From Serinus canaria (Eukaryota; Chordata; Aves; Passeriformes; Fringillidae): a DNA stretch of 64,000 nucleotides. The position numbers and the translations under genes are program-made. The stretch spans positions 9,267,001 through 9,331,000 of the forward strand of contig NC_066333.1 of assembly GCF_022539315.1 (NCBI RefSeq), written 5' to 3'. The notes under the pieces were generated by a model. That model was not told the origin of the DNA, did not search any database, and worked only from the letters and a program-made list of their open reading frames with translations. Positions 45,819-57,350 of this stretch are shown in pieces. Each line of letters begins with the position of its first letter. Positions within the stretch are counted from its first letter, which is position 1.

Positions 45819-48489
45819 TCAATTGATGTCATTGGGGCTACTGACAAGAAGGTGCCTGTTAGAACAGGCTGGGATCAGATAAGAGCAGAGAGTGACAGAT
45901 CAGAAATATCTCATTTTTCATCAATGTCCTTTATTATAAATTTTTTTCCTATCAATTTCTAGTTATTCACTTCTGACAGGGCTGGGCTTGCAGATGCTTT
46001 ATCTCACAGCTAAAGCTCCTGAGGTCCTAATTGGGGTGTGTCCACACCTTCCTCCAGTGCAGAAATGCCCATCAGGAAGGGTTTGCAGCTGAGCATTGCC
46101 CCATGACACTTGTGTGTCTGCACAAGGTTTGTGTGCGATACTGGGAGAGAACCCAGCTCTCCCTGTGCCAGCAGGTACAGATTGTCCAGAGTGCTGGAAA
46201 ACTGCATTTTCTGGGCTGGCTGAGCTTCTCCCAAGTCATCACCAGGCTCATATGGAGCCACTGTAGCCCTGAGATATTTAGATATTTATAGATCAGTACA
46301 GTTGACTTGAAATCCCAGAGCAATATGCAGCATGTTGACACTTGTGAAGTTCTGGAGGGGAGTGAAAGGCAGGAGCTGTTTGGGAAGTTTGAGTCTGCAA
46401 GACCTTGTGGGGCTCGTGGTTCAGTGGTGCTGTGGGGAGACACATCCCCAAGGGTGTGTCAGGTGCAGATATCAGCACAAAGTGGGTCTCTGTGAGTTGG
46501 ATCCTGGTAGCAAACCCACGTGGCTGCAACAGACACCACCAGGGACCAGAGCCCTGGGGAGGAGAAGTGACAGCACCACCATGTCCATCAAAAGAACAGG
46601 ATATGCAAAAGTTATAAAAAACTTCATGGAAGACTAAGCATGGGATTTGGGATATAGTAGAAGTGAATTTGCCACTCCTAGATCTCAGCAAAGCCTCTTA
46701 CCAGAGAAAGGGAGAGGCAAGACTCTTCTCTGGGATCCTTCCATGTCGTGACCTGAGGTTTTTAGACCTTTCCAGAGTTTGATGTTTCATACGTAGACAG
46801 TTGCCAGGGGGAATTTTGCTTACACTGTAATTTTCCATTTGCTGCTAGACTTCAGACAGATGAGTGCAAAGTGTTCTCTCTGCAACTCAGGAAATAATTT
46901 TGCAGTCAGTGTGAACACTGTGAACCTTCTAATTTATTTTTTTTTCCCCTATAATAACAGTTTGGCAAATCAAAGTGTCTGTTCATTTAGGCAGGAAAAG
47001 CACCTGGGAGCCATGCAAAAAAAAAAAAAAAAAATACACAGGCATAGATCTGGACTCTGAGCTGGCTGTGTCTCAGATTAGATATTCTAAGTGATTAGGG
47101 GTATTGAGCATTTTCCATTTTATCTTGTCTGCATAGAAGGAGAAGCATTGAGGGTGACTTCGGAGGGAAGGAACTAACATGTGCTCCAAAGTTTCTGAGT
47201 ACTTTTATTTACACAAAGTCCTTTGCCTTATTTTCCAACATCATAAGACACTGGTCATCAAAAGAAATTCATAAATCTGGCCACTACCAGGAGGTCAAAT
47301 AGGGAAAAAATGAGAAAGTGAATATTTGTGCTCTGCATGATGGAAGTTAAGGAGACACGATGGCATTTTTTGCCTTTCAAATAAGTTCCATTTTCAACCA
47401 AGAAACCTAAGGATGGGACACCAAGAAAGAGAGAAGGATTTTCCCAAAGAATAATTTTTAATTTGTTCAGAAAACCTAAATAAATTTTTAGACAGTCACC
47501 CAGATTGCCTTATCCACAGTAAATAATATAAATACACTTTCCCCTTTACTCCTGGCTCGTGCCTACCCAGGCACCCGCGAGACCAGGTGAGCAAAACCAC
47601 TCTTTCTTTTGTTCTCTTTGTTCCTCCTGCTCACTATGCAGCAATGAAAGATGACAGCCATATTTCTTGTAACATTTCCACAGGAAGGAAGAGATAATTA
47701 CTGGCACTTTGCATGGAAGAGGAGAACAAGCATGAGATACATCTCCCTCCAGTTCCCAGAAAGCCAACTGCCCTCTGGCAATGGCTCCTGCCCCACCTGT
47801 AAGATTGGCAATAGCCTCCCCCCACTGCACATTTTTGTACCTCAGCTAGGATTGGGGTCATGCCTAGGGTTAGGGTTCTGAAAACCACAAAGCCCAGAGC
47901 TCCAGGCACACTGCAGCTGCAAAAGGCATCCCAAGGGGAACACAAAACTTCCACAACATGGCTCCATGCCCATCTTTCTGCTTGGAGCCAGGCTCACCCC
48001 CATGCCCCTTGTGCAATATGGCTGCAAGTTTCGGGGTTTAGAGGTCTGCTGCCTTGGGTTTTGGTTTCATTTTTTCCTCTCTTGTAAAACAACAGCTGAG
48101 AAGACCTCAAAAAGCTCCGTGAGAAGGGGACTGCTTTCATTTCACCTGTTTCCTCACCCATTTCCAAACAAAAGACCTCTGCTCACTCGTAGGACACTTG
48201 ACTTCGTTGATGAAATTGCTGTCTTCACGAGGCCTCCTCAACAATCTGCCCAGACAGATCTGCCTTCCACCTTGGCTATTTTAGGGTGATTCTGGCTTTC
48301 ATTAAAGAAAACCTAAACTTATTTTAAGATTATGTGTGTTATTTATGAGAAGCACTGGATTCATTGGCTGGAAATGAGAGCCTCTAATCTAATAAAATAT
48401 TACAATCATTTGGTATGAGTAAGTGTGAGCTGGTTCCTGTTCACCCTCCTGGTGGGTGTGGTGGTAATGACCCACAGCCTGACCACAGG
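45819..48489. other. Unique non-coding sequence
   Basis: I see no gene. An 18-base poly(A) run is at 47017-47034. Frames up to 132 codons (46293-46691, minus) are unrecognised. Confidence 0.5.
47017..47034 (+). repeat. Poly(A) tract, 18 bases
   Basis: Uninterrupted A run. No upstream retrocopy or target-site duplication is evident. Confidence 0.9.
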
Positions 48490-48640
48490 AATCAGAGAAT
48501 CCCAGAACTTTTTGGACTGGAAAGGTCCTTAAAACTCATCTCAGTCCCCTGCCTTGGGCAAAGACCCCTTCCACTCGACCGGGTTGCTCCAAGCAACATG
48601 ACCTGGAGCAATTCTAGGGGTGGGAAATGGACAATGATTC
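48490..48640 (-). mobile_element. CR1 LINE 3' fragment (minus strand)
   Basis: It begins with AATCAGAGAATCCCAGAA, then a GGACTGGAAAGGTCCTT-type motif and the CCCCTGCC...CCTTCCACT...GGTTGCTCCAAGC series typical of a reverse-oriented CR1 tail. It is diverged, 5'-truncated and non-coding. Confidence 0.88.
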
Positions 48641-49932
48641 CCTGCCCATGCATGGGGGGATGAGTTCTCCCTGAGGTGGGAGCCCTGAGATAAGAGAGCT
48701 CCCTTTCCCTTCCTGCCTCTGCTTGTTTGAGAAGTGCCATGAACCCCCAGATGAGTGTGTGCCCAAGGTCCAGTGCAGAAAAATGTGGGGATCTCTCTCA
48801 CTTTTACTCTTTCCTTCAGCAAGAACAAACCATCCCAACAAGGTCTGTTCACGTGCCTCACTGCAGCTTTTTATTATTATTTTCTCCAATTTGTTTCCGT
48901 TTTAAGGAAATAAGACCTATTTAGCCTCCATAAGAAAAATTGCTTTATATCTTAATATTTTTGTTCTTTGCCTTTCTTTTCACACTAGCTGGGATTTTTC
49001 AGGCTGATTTTTTTTAAGATATTGAAAATATAATCTGTATGATATATTAAAATATAATTAAAACTGTTATCATATTTGCAGCAGTGTGCTATGCCTAGGG
49101 AGGCTTTCTTTACAAGAGCAAATATATTTTTGCATTTCCTGCACAAGAGAGGGAGACCAGTTGACTATTGGTGACTTTTTTTACTGATAAGAAAGTGGAA
49201 ACAAAAAAAGAGAGAATGGACTGTGGATGCTTTCTGGTGTTTTACCTTCACTCCACTTTCTGTGTTCCAGAACATCTCCCAGTGGTAGAGAACAAAAGGA
49301 GATAAAAATTAAGTTCACAGCCTGGGTTTCTCAGGTTATGATCAGGCAGTTCTGGCATGGCAGCAGGATGGGGATGGGATGGCCAAGGGATGCTGAGCTG
49401 TAGCTGAATCCCATGACCTAATCCCCTGCCTGTGGAGAGCAGCAAAGCTGATCCATGGCAGAGCAGCTGCTCTTGGTGGGAGCTCATGGAGCTGGGAAGC
49501 AGAGCCCTGTGAGAGGGAATGTATGGATTAGTGGGGCTGTGTATGCAGGGGAGTCCTTCTGGGGACCTTTCCCAGCTGACAAAACCCTCCTCACCTTTGG
49601 TACGTGGCCCAAGCTTCACCTTTCCACACTGGGGGGAGCAGGCATTGGGTGTGAGCTGTGACTGTGCCCTCATGGCCCCCTGTCAGCTGGAGCTCTTTGC
49701 TGAACATGGAGACTTGTAGGATACACAGCCTAAACCAGGAAAAGTGGGCAGGAATTCTGGGATTTGCAGCTGAACTCCACAAATCTCAGTCTCTTACCTT
49801 TTCTAGCCCATATCCAGAAGGGAGTTGCATTGAGAGAGCTGCAAACCCATTTATTCCTCAGTGATCTATAGAGAGATGCAGGGTTCAGAAATGGGGGATT
49901 TGGAGGATGAAGGATTAACTGGACAGTGCCAT

Positions 49933-49978
49933 CATGATAGGAAATATTATAAAAAATAATAAAAAATATTCTATCATG
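49933..49978. repeat. AT-rich inverted repeat
   Basis: CATGATAG-GAAATATT (49933-49948) can pair with AATATT-CTATCATG (49965-49978). The arms are 14 bp with a two-base bulge around an A/T loop of 16 bases. It could extrude as a cruciform. Function is unknown. Confidence 0.7.
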
Positions 49979-50377
49979 TATTAATGCATTGTATTAATCA
50001 AATTGCCCAAGTGCTTAAGGAACTTGATTATCTTTATCCCTCTTCTCCTCTTTTTCTCTCTACCCCCAGGAACTACTTCTGTTCCTACAGCTCATATTTT
50101 CAACTGTCCTTAAATAAGTGTTTAATGGGATTTATAGAAACACCTGAGCAGGTTAGATAGGTTATAATTCCCACTGATTTCACTGACCTTTCTGGGAGAT
50201 GGGATACAGCTCCTATATTGCACAGGCTTATTTGAAAATACTATTTCAGGTATGCTGGAAAATACTATTCCTATTAGATTTATGGCTTAAATTCTGGGAG
50301 GTGCCATCAGAATGGGGCTAGTGCATAGAAATATAAATAAAAACTAAAAACATGTACGTATGTTGGTACCTGCCCCT

Positions 50378-50396
50378 CTGTGTGTGTGTGTGTGTA
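50378..50396 (+). repeat. (TG)n microsatellite
   Basis: A short perfect TG run of about nine units. Confidence 0.9.
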
Positions 50397-50889
50397 GTCT
50401 ATATTGGTGGCTGAAAACCTGGTGCCTGCTCTTTGGTTTTTCCATTTTAGCTGGCCTATTATCAGAGATTTCTGGAGTGTGAGTTTCATAAGTAGAGGTT
50501 ATCATACATTGCAGGCCATCTCTCCTGCTGGGGAGCAAAATGAAGGTTTGATAATGAGATCGCCCAAAGGCAGATAAGAGCTCCAGCTTGCTGAACAGTC
50601 CCTCAAGGTTTCATGTGATGGCAAAAAAGAGGGAATGCAATTTATTATCCTTCTCTCCTTGTACCTTCCCATTGTTTGAGGACTCAAAGCAACAAACTAC
50701 ATGGGTTAAAAATAAATAAATTAATAATCAGAGCATGAGACCCTGTGTGTTGTTATTTTTCTCTGAGGAAGGAGGTCTGTGATTTGCTCTAACACCATGA
50801 AGAAAATCTCTGAACTCCAAATCTTGAAATTCTATTTAACAGACAGACTCTCCCCTCTCTCCTCCTGCCTTCTTCCTGCTAGGGTGGAT

Positions 50890-51180
50890 ATTCTAAAATA
50901 AGTCAAGTGCTTTATCTTGACGGAGGGTGGAGGATGGCTCTGTAACTGCTGCTGATAACCTCCCCATCTCCAATTCTGTTTGCTCTTCTTTCATGCTAAA
51001 TGCTACAAAGTGCATTACAGGAAAGGGAAAGGTCAGATTTAAGCCATAAAACATGGAAGATTCTGAGCTGAAGTTGCCACATCATTAAGTCGCAGCATCT
51101 TCATGCTTATGTTTTCTAGCACATATGGTATATAAAATCACCTAGTGTTTCACAACCCTCTTAAATAATTAGGCACAACA
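50890..51180. other. Candidate conserved non-coding element
   Basis: This unique AT-rich block has retained CpGs (about 50921 and 51091), ATCATTAAGTCG and AATAATTAGGC strings and no repeats. The look is enhancer-like; conservation is inferred. Confidence 0.25.
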
Positions 51181-51754
51181 GGGTTTGCTGGGTGACCACC
51201 TGGATAAAGTCAAAACAGTGGCATCTGCATCAACCAGATGGGAGTCTGCTCTTTGCTGCCATCAGGAAATGGACAGCCAACTTCCACTCCAGTGAACCAA
51301 AAGCTGCCTTCTCCCAGACAAGGAAAGGAAAGGGCAGAGAAGGAGAGAGCAATAAGTGTGTCTTCCTCCAAATTTCAGGTTACTGAGCCTCAACTGAAAC
51401 CTCAGGGAGGAGACCCTGTCCCCAGCTGGAGAAGCAGCAGGGAGTAGGTGAGTTGGATTTGTACATCGTCAGCAAACCTCACACCTGGGAATGTACAGGG
51501 CAAGTTGAACAAAGGTTTATATTTTTGTTTGGTTTTCTCATTAAAAAAAAAAAAAAAAAAGAAATACACTGGGAGAATATTAGCAATTTACTGTGAGGCT
51601 CCATTAGATCAAATCAGTGCCAATGATAGTCACTTATTTCCTCCATTTCATAATGATTTACTCTATAAATTAATGCCTGCCTATTTAAACACCCTCAGTG
51701 ATTCAGTGCTGGGTGCCATGGCAATGAGTGGCAGGGACTAGGGCTGAACCCAGC
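51181..51754. other. Unique non-coding sequence
   Basis: I see no gene. An 18-base poly(A) run is at 51543-51560. Confidence 0.5.
51543..51560 (+). repeat. Poly(A) tract, 18 bases
   Basis: Uninterrupted A run followed by GAAATACACT; no retrocopy features are seen. Confidence 0.9.
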
Positions 51755-51935
51755 AGTCATGTGGCTCTCAGTGCAGTCATTATGTGCACTGGTAATGGGG
51801 GGCTACGTGGGAATGCAGACAGATATTATGCAAACATATACTGACTTAAGTATCAATCTGTCACTGGTGTAACTCGTGGTAATGGCTCCACCAAAGTCAT
51901 TACACAGGAATATGCATTACAGCATGTTAAACATC
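51755..51935. other. Candidate conserved non-coding element
   Basis: This repeat-free block has several octamer- and homeodomain-like strings (ATGCAAACAT near 51828, AATATGCATTACAG near 51909) and retained CpGs (about 51805 and 51875). It is enhancer-like by motif content only. Confidence 0.3.
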
Positions 51936-52689
51936 TATCATGGGTGCAGCTTCAGAGAAGCCACGGGGAAGGTGCAAGGAGGTGCCAACATCCAGATCTG
52001 AAGGATGCTCAGGAAGGGGTTTAATTCAGCAAAGCCCTAAAGGAACATTCCTTTTTTCTCCCGCTTTGTGCTCCAAAAAAGATGGATCATCTGAAAAAAA
52101 AATGTCTGCCAGCTTTAAGAAGAGCAAAGAAAAAAGAAAATCCTCTTGAGCATGTATGTGTGAAGCATAAGGAAGTTCACTGCAGCAGTTCAATTCCAAT
52201 CTCTTCTTCATAGGCACAGGCACAAATAGGGGTTTGGTGGGACAGCCTCAGCCTGGCTGTACTACACAGCACTTTTAGGATCTTGTTACCCTTAGAAGTC
52301 ACTCAGCCTGATTTTATTGTACAGAAGTGGAAGGAGAAGGTAACTTCTGTGTCTCTCTTCAGCTGATCCCTGTCCTCTCCCTGACACACCAATGGTCTAT
52401 TAGCACATCCATGGCCCAGATTAGTCCCTTTTCCATTATAAATCAGCCCCACGCCTCACTGGCAGGAGCATTCATTCCCCAGTTTTGTGCAGGGTCTTTC
52501 CTCTTTCTGATGAGGAAGATTCTGCTCAGGTCCAGACAGGGTAAAGCATCTCTGGACAACACCAGTGACTTAGGATAATCTCTTTCCCTATCTTTTGGTT
52601 GCTTTTCCAAGAGCAGTGCTGCAGCACTGGCTCAGCAATGGAAGGCAGAGTGTGTCTGGCATGGGCAGGGGGAATTTTCATTGCTCACT
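51936..52689. other. Unique non-coding sequence
   Basis: I see no gene or repeat. Frames up to 83 codons are unrecognised. Confidence 0.5.
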
Positions 52690-53060
52690 GCAGACTTGGC
52701 TATTTTGTTAGCATAATATACGTCCTTCAGCCAATCCAACGGATTAGAAAAGCACTCTGTTTAAAGGTTAAATAGTTGATATTGCATCAACATGTATGGG
52801 AGGTGACACACAAATCCAAAGTGATCCGTGGCACTTGGCTCAGTCTCCAGCCAGCTCGGCAGTGTAGCCAAGGGTAAATGCAAGTGCACAGATTTCTAAA
52901 GGGAGTTTACCCAGTGTGTACTGCTCAGCCTGTGCACTCAGCAGTGCATTTACTCACTTTTTTTGTGTACTAAAGTAGTACTGATACAGCTCACAGCATC
53001 CTTGAGCAGTTGTATAGAGGGTCAGGAAAGAGGCTTAATAGACTGAAGGTGCCTGAATGC
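52690..53060. other. Candidate conserved non-coding element
   Basis: This unique block has retained CpGs (about 52721, 52740, 52827 and 52858), an AGCCAATCCAACGGATTAG string and a TTAAAGGTTAAATAGTT motif. The composition differs from the adjacent sequence in the way constrained elements often do. Conservation is inferred. Confidence 0.28.
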
Positions 53061-56000
53061 AGTGTTACAGTAAGTAACCAACCTCGTAAAAAAAGAGACT
53101 GGTAAAAGAAAAAGCCCAGGGAACAAACACTGGATCTGTTGTGCTGTTACCATTTAACCTGCATTCACTGCCAATTGAAATGCACTTTACATTACTTCAG
53201 TCAGATACTTCAAAGGAAATCCTGGAGATGGGAGCACTTAAGCAAGAGCACTTCTGGTGGTAATGTGTGTATTTGAAAGCCTGGCAATTGGGAAGGTTGT
53301 GAATGCCTCAGCGTATCCAAATATAGCTGTAGCTTGTTACATGTAAACGGCAAGACTCATTCTGATATTCCTGCTCCTATCCTGCCCTTCCTTCCCTCAA
53401 AACAGTGTGATTCCTCCATCTGTCAGCATCTCCAGTATTTGTGTTTTGGTGTAACAATGCTCGCCTGGGCACATTATTCCACACAGTAACTCGGTGAGAA
53501 GAGTTGGTACAGTACCAAGTTATGAAAAAGCCAAAGGAGACATTTGGGAATGGCTCTTTTAGGGAAATATTGCTGCTTCTGTACTGCCTGAGCCTTACAG
53601 AGCATAAGGGAAGGCCATGAAAATTATTGGGAAAAGGTATAAAACCAAAGCAGGTGAAACCCCTGAGTGGAGGCTCCTCATCTCACTGCAATTAAATTCT
53701 CTTGAAAGAGGAGAGATATTTTATTTCAATTTGTGTGGGCTGGGGGTTGAGTCCATGTAGCTCCACCGTGTCCTGCAAGGTGGGGTTAGGGGCGTTCCAC
53801 CCTCAGACCCTTGCACCAGGACAGGAGAGCAGGCAGAAACTGCATCTGCAACAAACAGACTTTTGTGAAGTTTGCTGGGACATAGTCCCACTTCCCATCA
53901 CACACTGGTACCAACTGGGACTGGAGAGAGTGTGAGGGGTGCACAGAAAGGTGTAGGATGACAATAGTGAGTCTCAAAGCAGTCCCTGCTAATTGAACAT
54001 TATCAAAGGGTAGATCTGCAGCAGATCACTCTGAAATTTAAAAGATACAGGACCAAAGGACATTCCAAGTACATCCCATGGCCAGGGCTGCCTGCGACAT
54101 GTTGGACAGCACGTGGATAAATCCCAATAACCCAGAGGAAAATGTATCAGCCAAACTTTTCTGGTTAGATTCCTGGAGAAAAGCTGTTCCTTCATGGCCC
54201 TTCTGCATCTGGGTCCAATCCAGTCTCTGTTGTCATGGTGGATGGGAATTTTAAGATAAGTTCCTTTTGTTTTCTTGGCAAGAAACCTCTCTTTATGGAG
54301 TGGGTTCATAAAAAGTAGCTCTGAATACCTGGCTGTAATATAAGGGAGTTTGAAATCCTGGAGATGGGGAGAAGAGCCACAGCTGCTCTCTTTCCCTCAG
54401 CACAAATGGCAAGGCTGTGAGAACACACTGACCTTTATTCAACACTATTAAATGCCATGCAAATAAATAGCTAATTCTATTTAACAGCGTTGCTGCATTT
54501 ATCTCACTGTGACCACAGCCAGGTAAAACTGCCCTTTGCTGACCCAACCATGTGTTGACACATCCAGGGCTGTGACATGCAAAGGAAAGGACCTGATTGC
54601 TCCATCCCTGAGCAAGAATGGCTTCTCAGTCCCTCAGCAAGGATGTTTTCTTATTGCTCCAAACTAATTCATCCAATCTGGACAGACAGCAGTCAGGCTG
54701 GTGTTGCTGCCTTCCCAAAAATCAAGGAGTGGGGAAGATGGGAGGAAAGGTTCTGTGCCACCTCTCTGCCTGGGATGGTTCCTTCTTTGCAGCAGGAGAA
54801 TCAGAGCAGTGACTGTCCAGAGCATGCACACAACAAACCTCATCCAAACCAGGGATGTGTTCAGAGAGCAGCACCACTCCAAATTTATTGCAAACAGTCT
54901 GACAGCTCCACCTCCTCTGAATTTTGCTTGACTTGCAAAGGCAGTTGCAAAGACTGTGGTTCAGTCTCTACTGATACTATCTGTGGATTTTGAGAGTATA
55001 ATGACATCTATTTTGTGCCATTCACATGTTCATCCATAGGGCTGAAATCTTCCTCTTCTGGGAAAAGCCCTCCCCATCCCACATTTCACGCTGACGTTCT
55101 GGGCTGGAGTCTGATCAGCCTGTGGGTATGGCACAGCTCCAAGCTGCTCAGGTGGTTCTCTGGAGATTTTAGCTGCTAAATATAAAATTAAAAAAGACTC
55201 TTCTGAGCATGTGCAAATAGTAATTTCACAAATGCATTTAGCACGGCCAAATTTGAACAGATTTTTATGGGAACTTCAAAAGGCATATTCCCAGCATAAA
55301 ATCCTTCCACATCCCCCTGTAATAGTCAAAAATTGAACAGAGCAGATTGCTGTTCATTCTTTCTTTTTTTTTTTCCCCTCAGAAACCTGTAGTCACTATT
55401 ACATAAATTTTTCTCAAAATTTTCCATCAGAAAATTTCAGTCCAAACCACAAAATCTCAATAAAAACAGCTAGAAAGGTCAGCCTGGTTTTAAGGCAGTT
55501 GTCTCCAAACACCTGGATAATGTATTACCCCCTTCTACCTCCCTCACAGAGTTCCTACATGAGGTTCTAACATTTTTGGAGTCATTAATAGATGCAAGCT
55601 GCCCATTTTGGGGTAATAGCCCAGAATTTGGCCTTAGAGAGGTGCTGAGCTCCCCCAGCTGCATGCACGTAGTACAGACACCCCAGGACATGAGATACCC
55701 AGCTCTGCATCATCACAGTTTGGGTTCTGCAATTACTGCACTTTGGAGAACTCTTGTTTGTGACTCAATGCTTCCCTCTGCAAAGTGGCAAGAATATCAC
55801 CCTCCTCCCAAATCAATTCTAAACTTATGAATTCCATAGACAAGCCAGAGAGGAAGTTAGTCATTGCCTCCAGAGTAGTGTCTGAGCAGTTTTCTGGAAT
55901 TAAAATATCAAGCACTTGCTCTTAGAAGGATCTCTTTGCAGGTGCACTTTGTGCACATGGACACTTCAGGAAAAAAAGGCACTTGAATATTTAGCTTAAA

Positions 56001-57209
56001 GATCATAAACCCATGTATATCCACAAAGGAATCGAATTGAAATTGTTCAGGTAAATTTAATTTGATATTTCCAGGCTATGTATCACCCAAACCTTGCATA
56101 TTTAGCATCTTTATGCTCCACAGTCTCCCTGAATCCCAGATTTTAGTGTCTTAGAAAGGACAGTCTCCTGGTGGCATTATGTTGCTCCAGGACTGACTAC
56201 ACTAACCACCCATCTTTGTGTTCCTCCCTCCTCCTCCTCCAGCTGGAACATGCTCTTGGGAGAGTTTCCTATTAAAACTCCCCAGAGGGACACCCTTGAC
56301 TCTGGCCATTTCTGATGCTATGAGCAACACTAAGCTCTCTCACCAGCTTTATAATTTTTTCCCCTCCTTTCACTATCTCAGCTTCAAAGAACCATTTCAT
56401 CCTTATCTGAAACCAAAGGGCTGCATTAAGGCAGACTTGCTCCCTGTGCCCAGGGCCAGCACAGCCACCAGTCTTTCTTTCCAGCTGGTCCCCAAGGCTG
56501 TGGTTTGAGCATGGCCAATGTAGAGAACACCCCACAATTAGTCTGGTTTGCTCCTGCTCCCACATGCTCGTTGAGCATTCCCTGTCCTGAATACACTCTA
56601 CTGATCCAGCACAGCCAGCTGGATCCTGATCTGGAGCTCTACACCTGGCTCAGAGGGGAAAACAATCCTGCAAACCTCTTTAGTATGATCAGAACTATGA
56701 TTTGACCTTAAGGAATAAAAATACTGGCCATCATCAAAAAAGAAGTCAGTAAACTAGGTACTTTTTGAAAATAAAAAACTGGGAAAAAGCAAGTTGCCTT
56801 CTAAAGATTTTTTCCTACTGCACAAGCAAAGTAGCTTTGTTGCCATTTAATGTATCATTTAAACAGATAAACCTGTGAATTATTTATAGCATGTTCAAGA
56901 GTAAACACAGACTCCAGGGAGGAAGCCCAGGCTTTTTAAATTTCAGCTGGTACCCAAAAGTCCTGGGAGCACCATGGGAAGGGCCACAGTACAGACAGGA
57001 ATTTGTGTTTATTTGAATTTTTATCACCAAAGTAAAAGCACTTTTTCAGTCCACAGGCTGATATCCCTGCTCAAAGTAAGAAAAGCAGCAAAATTTTTCT
57101 CTCTTTGCAGTATTGTCTCTGCCTTGGTCTTTTGACTTCTCTGGAAATCAGCAGGGGCAAGTGACTAGGCAGAATCCCTCCTTGTTCTCATCTCCAAACC
57201 CAAAAAACT
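53061..57209. other. Unique non-coding sequence, about 4 kb
   Basis: I see no gene or mobile element. A T9-type run lies near 55366-55374. The longest frame (54577-54993, plus, 138 codons) has a Cys-rich end but no domain I recognise. A short AT-rich stretch at 55170-55330 looks mildly enhancer-like. Confidence 0.5.
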
Positions 57210-57350
57210 CTTGAACTGATTTATTTTTAATTTAATAAAATAAAATTAATGCTTCAAATAGGAAACATTTGAGGACAAGTCTCGGTTCGGGCTACTTTAT
57301 TATGGCTGAATTTTAATCCTCAGTGCATAAGAAGGATTATGCTGAGAACA
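57210..57350. other. Candidate conserved non-coding element
   Basis: This short AT-rich block has an AAAATTAATGC string, two retained CpGs (about 57283 and 57288) and no repeat. Evidence is weak and compositional only. Confidence 0.2.

Larger units (their letters stand above)
48641..50885. other. Unique non-coding sequence
   Basis: I see no gene. It includes an AT-rich imperfect hairpin (49933-49978) and a short (TG)n run (50378-50396), both listed separately. Frames up to 141 codons (49248-49673, minus) are unrecognised. Confidence 0.5.

Noticed and set aside
47865..47877. Telomere-like AGGGTTAGGGTT
   Set aside because: Only about two units of TTAGGG, too short to call an interstitial telomeric repeat.
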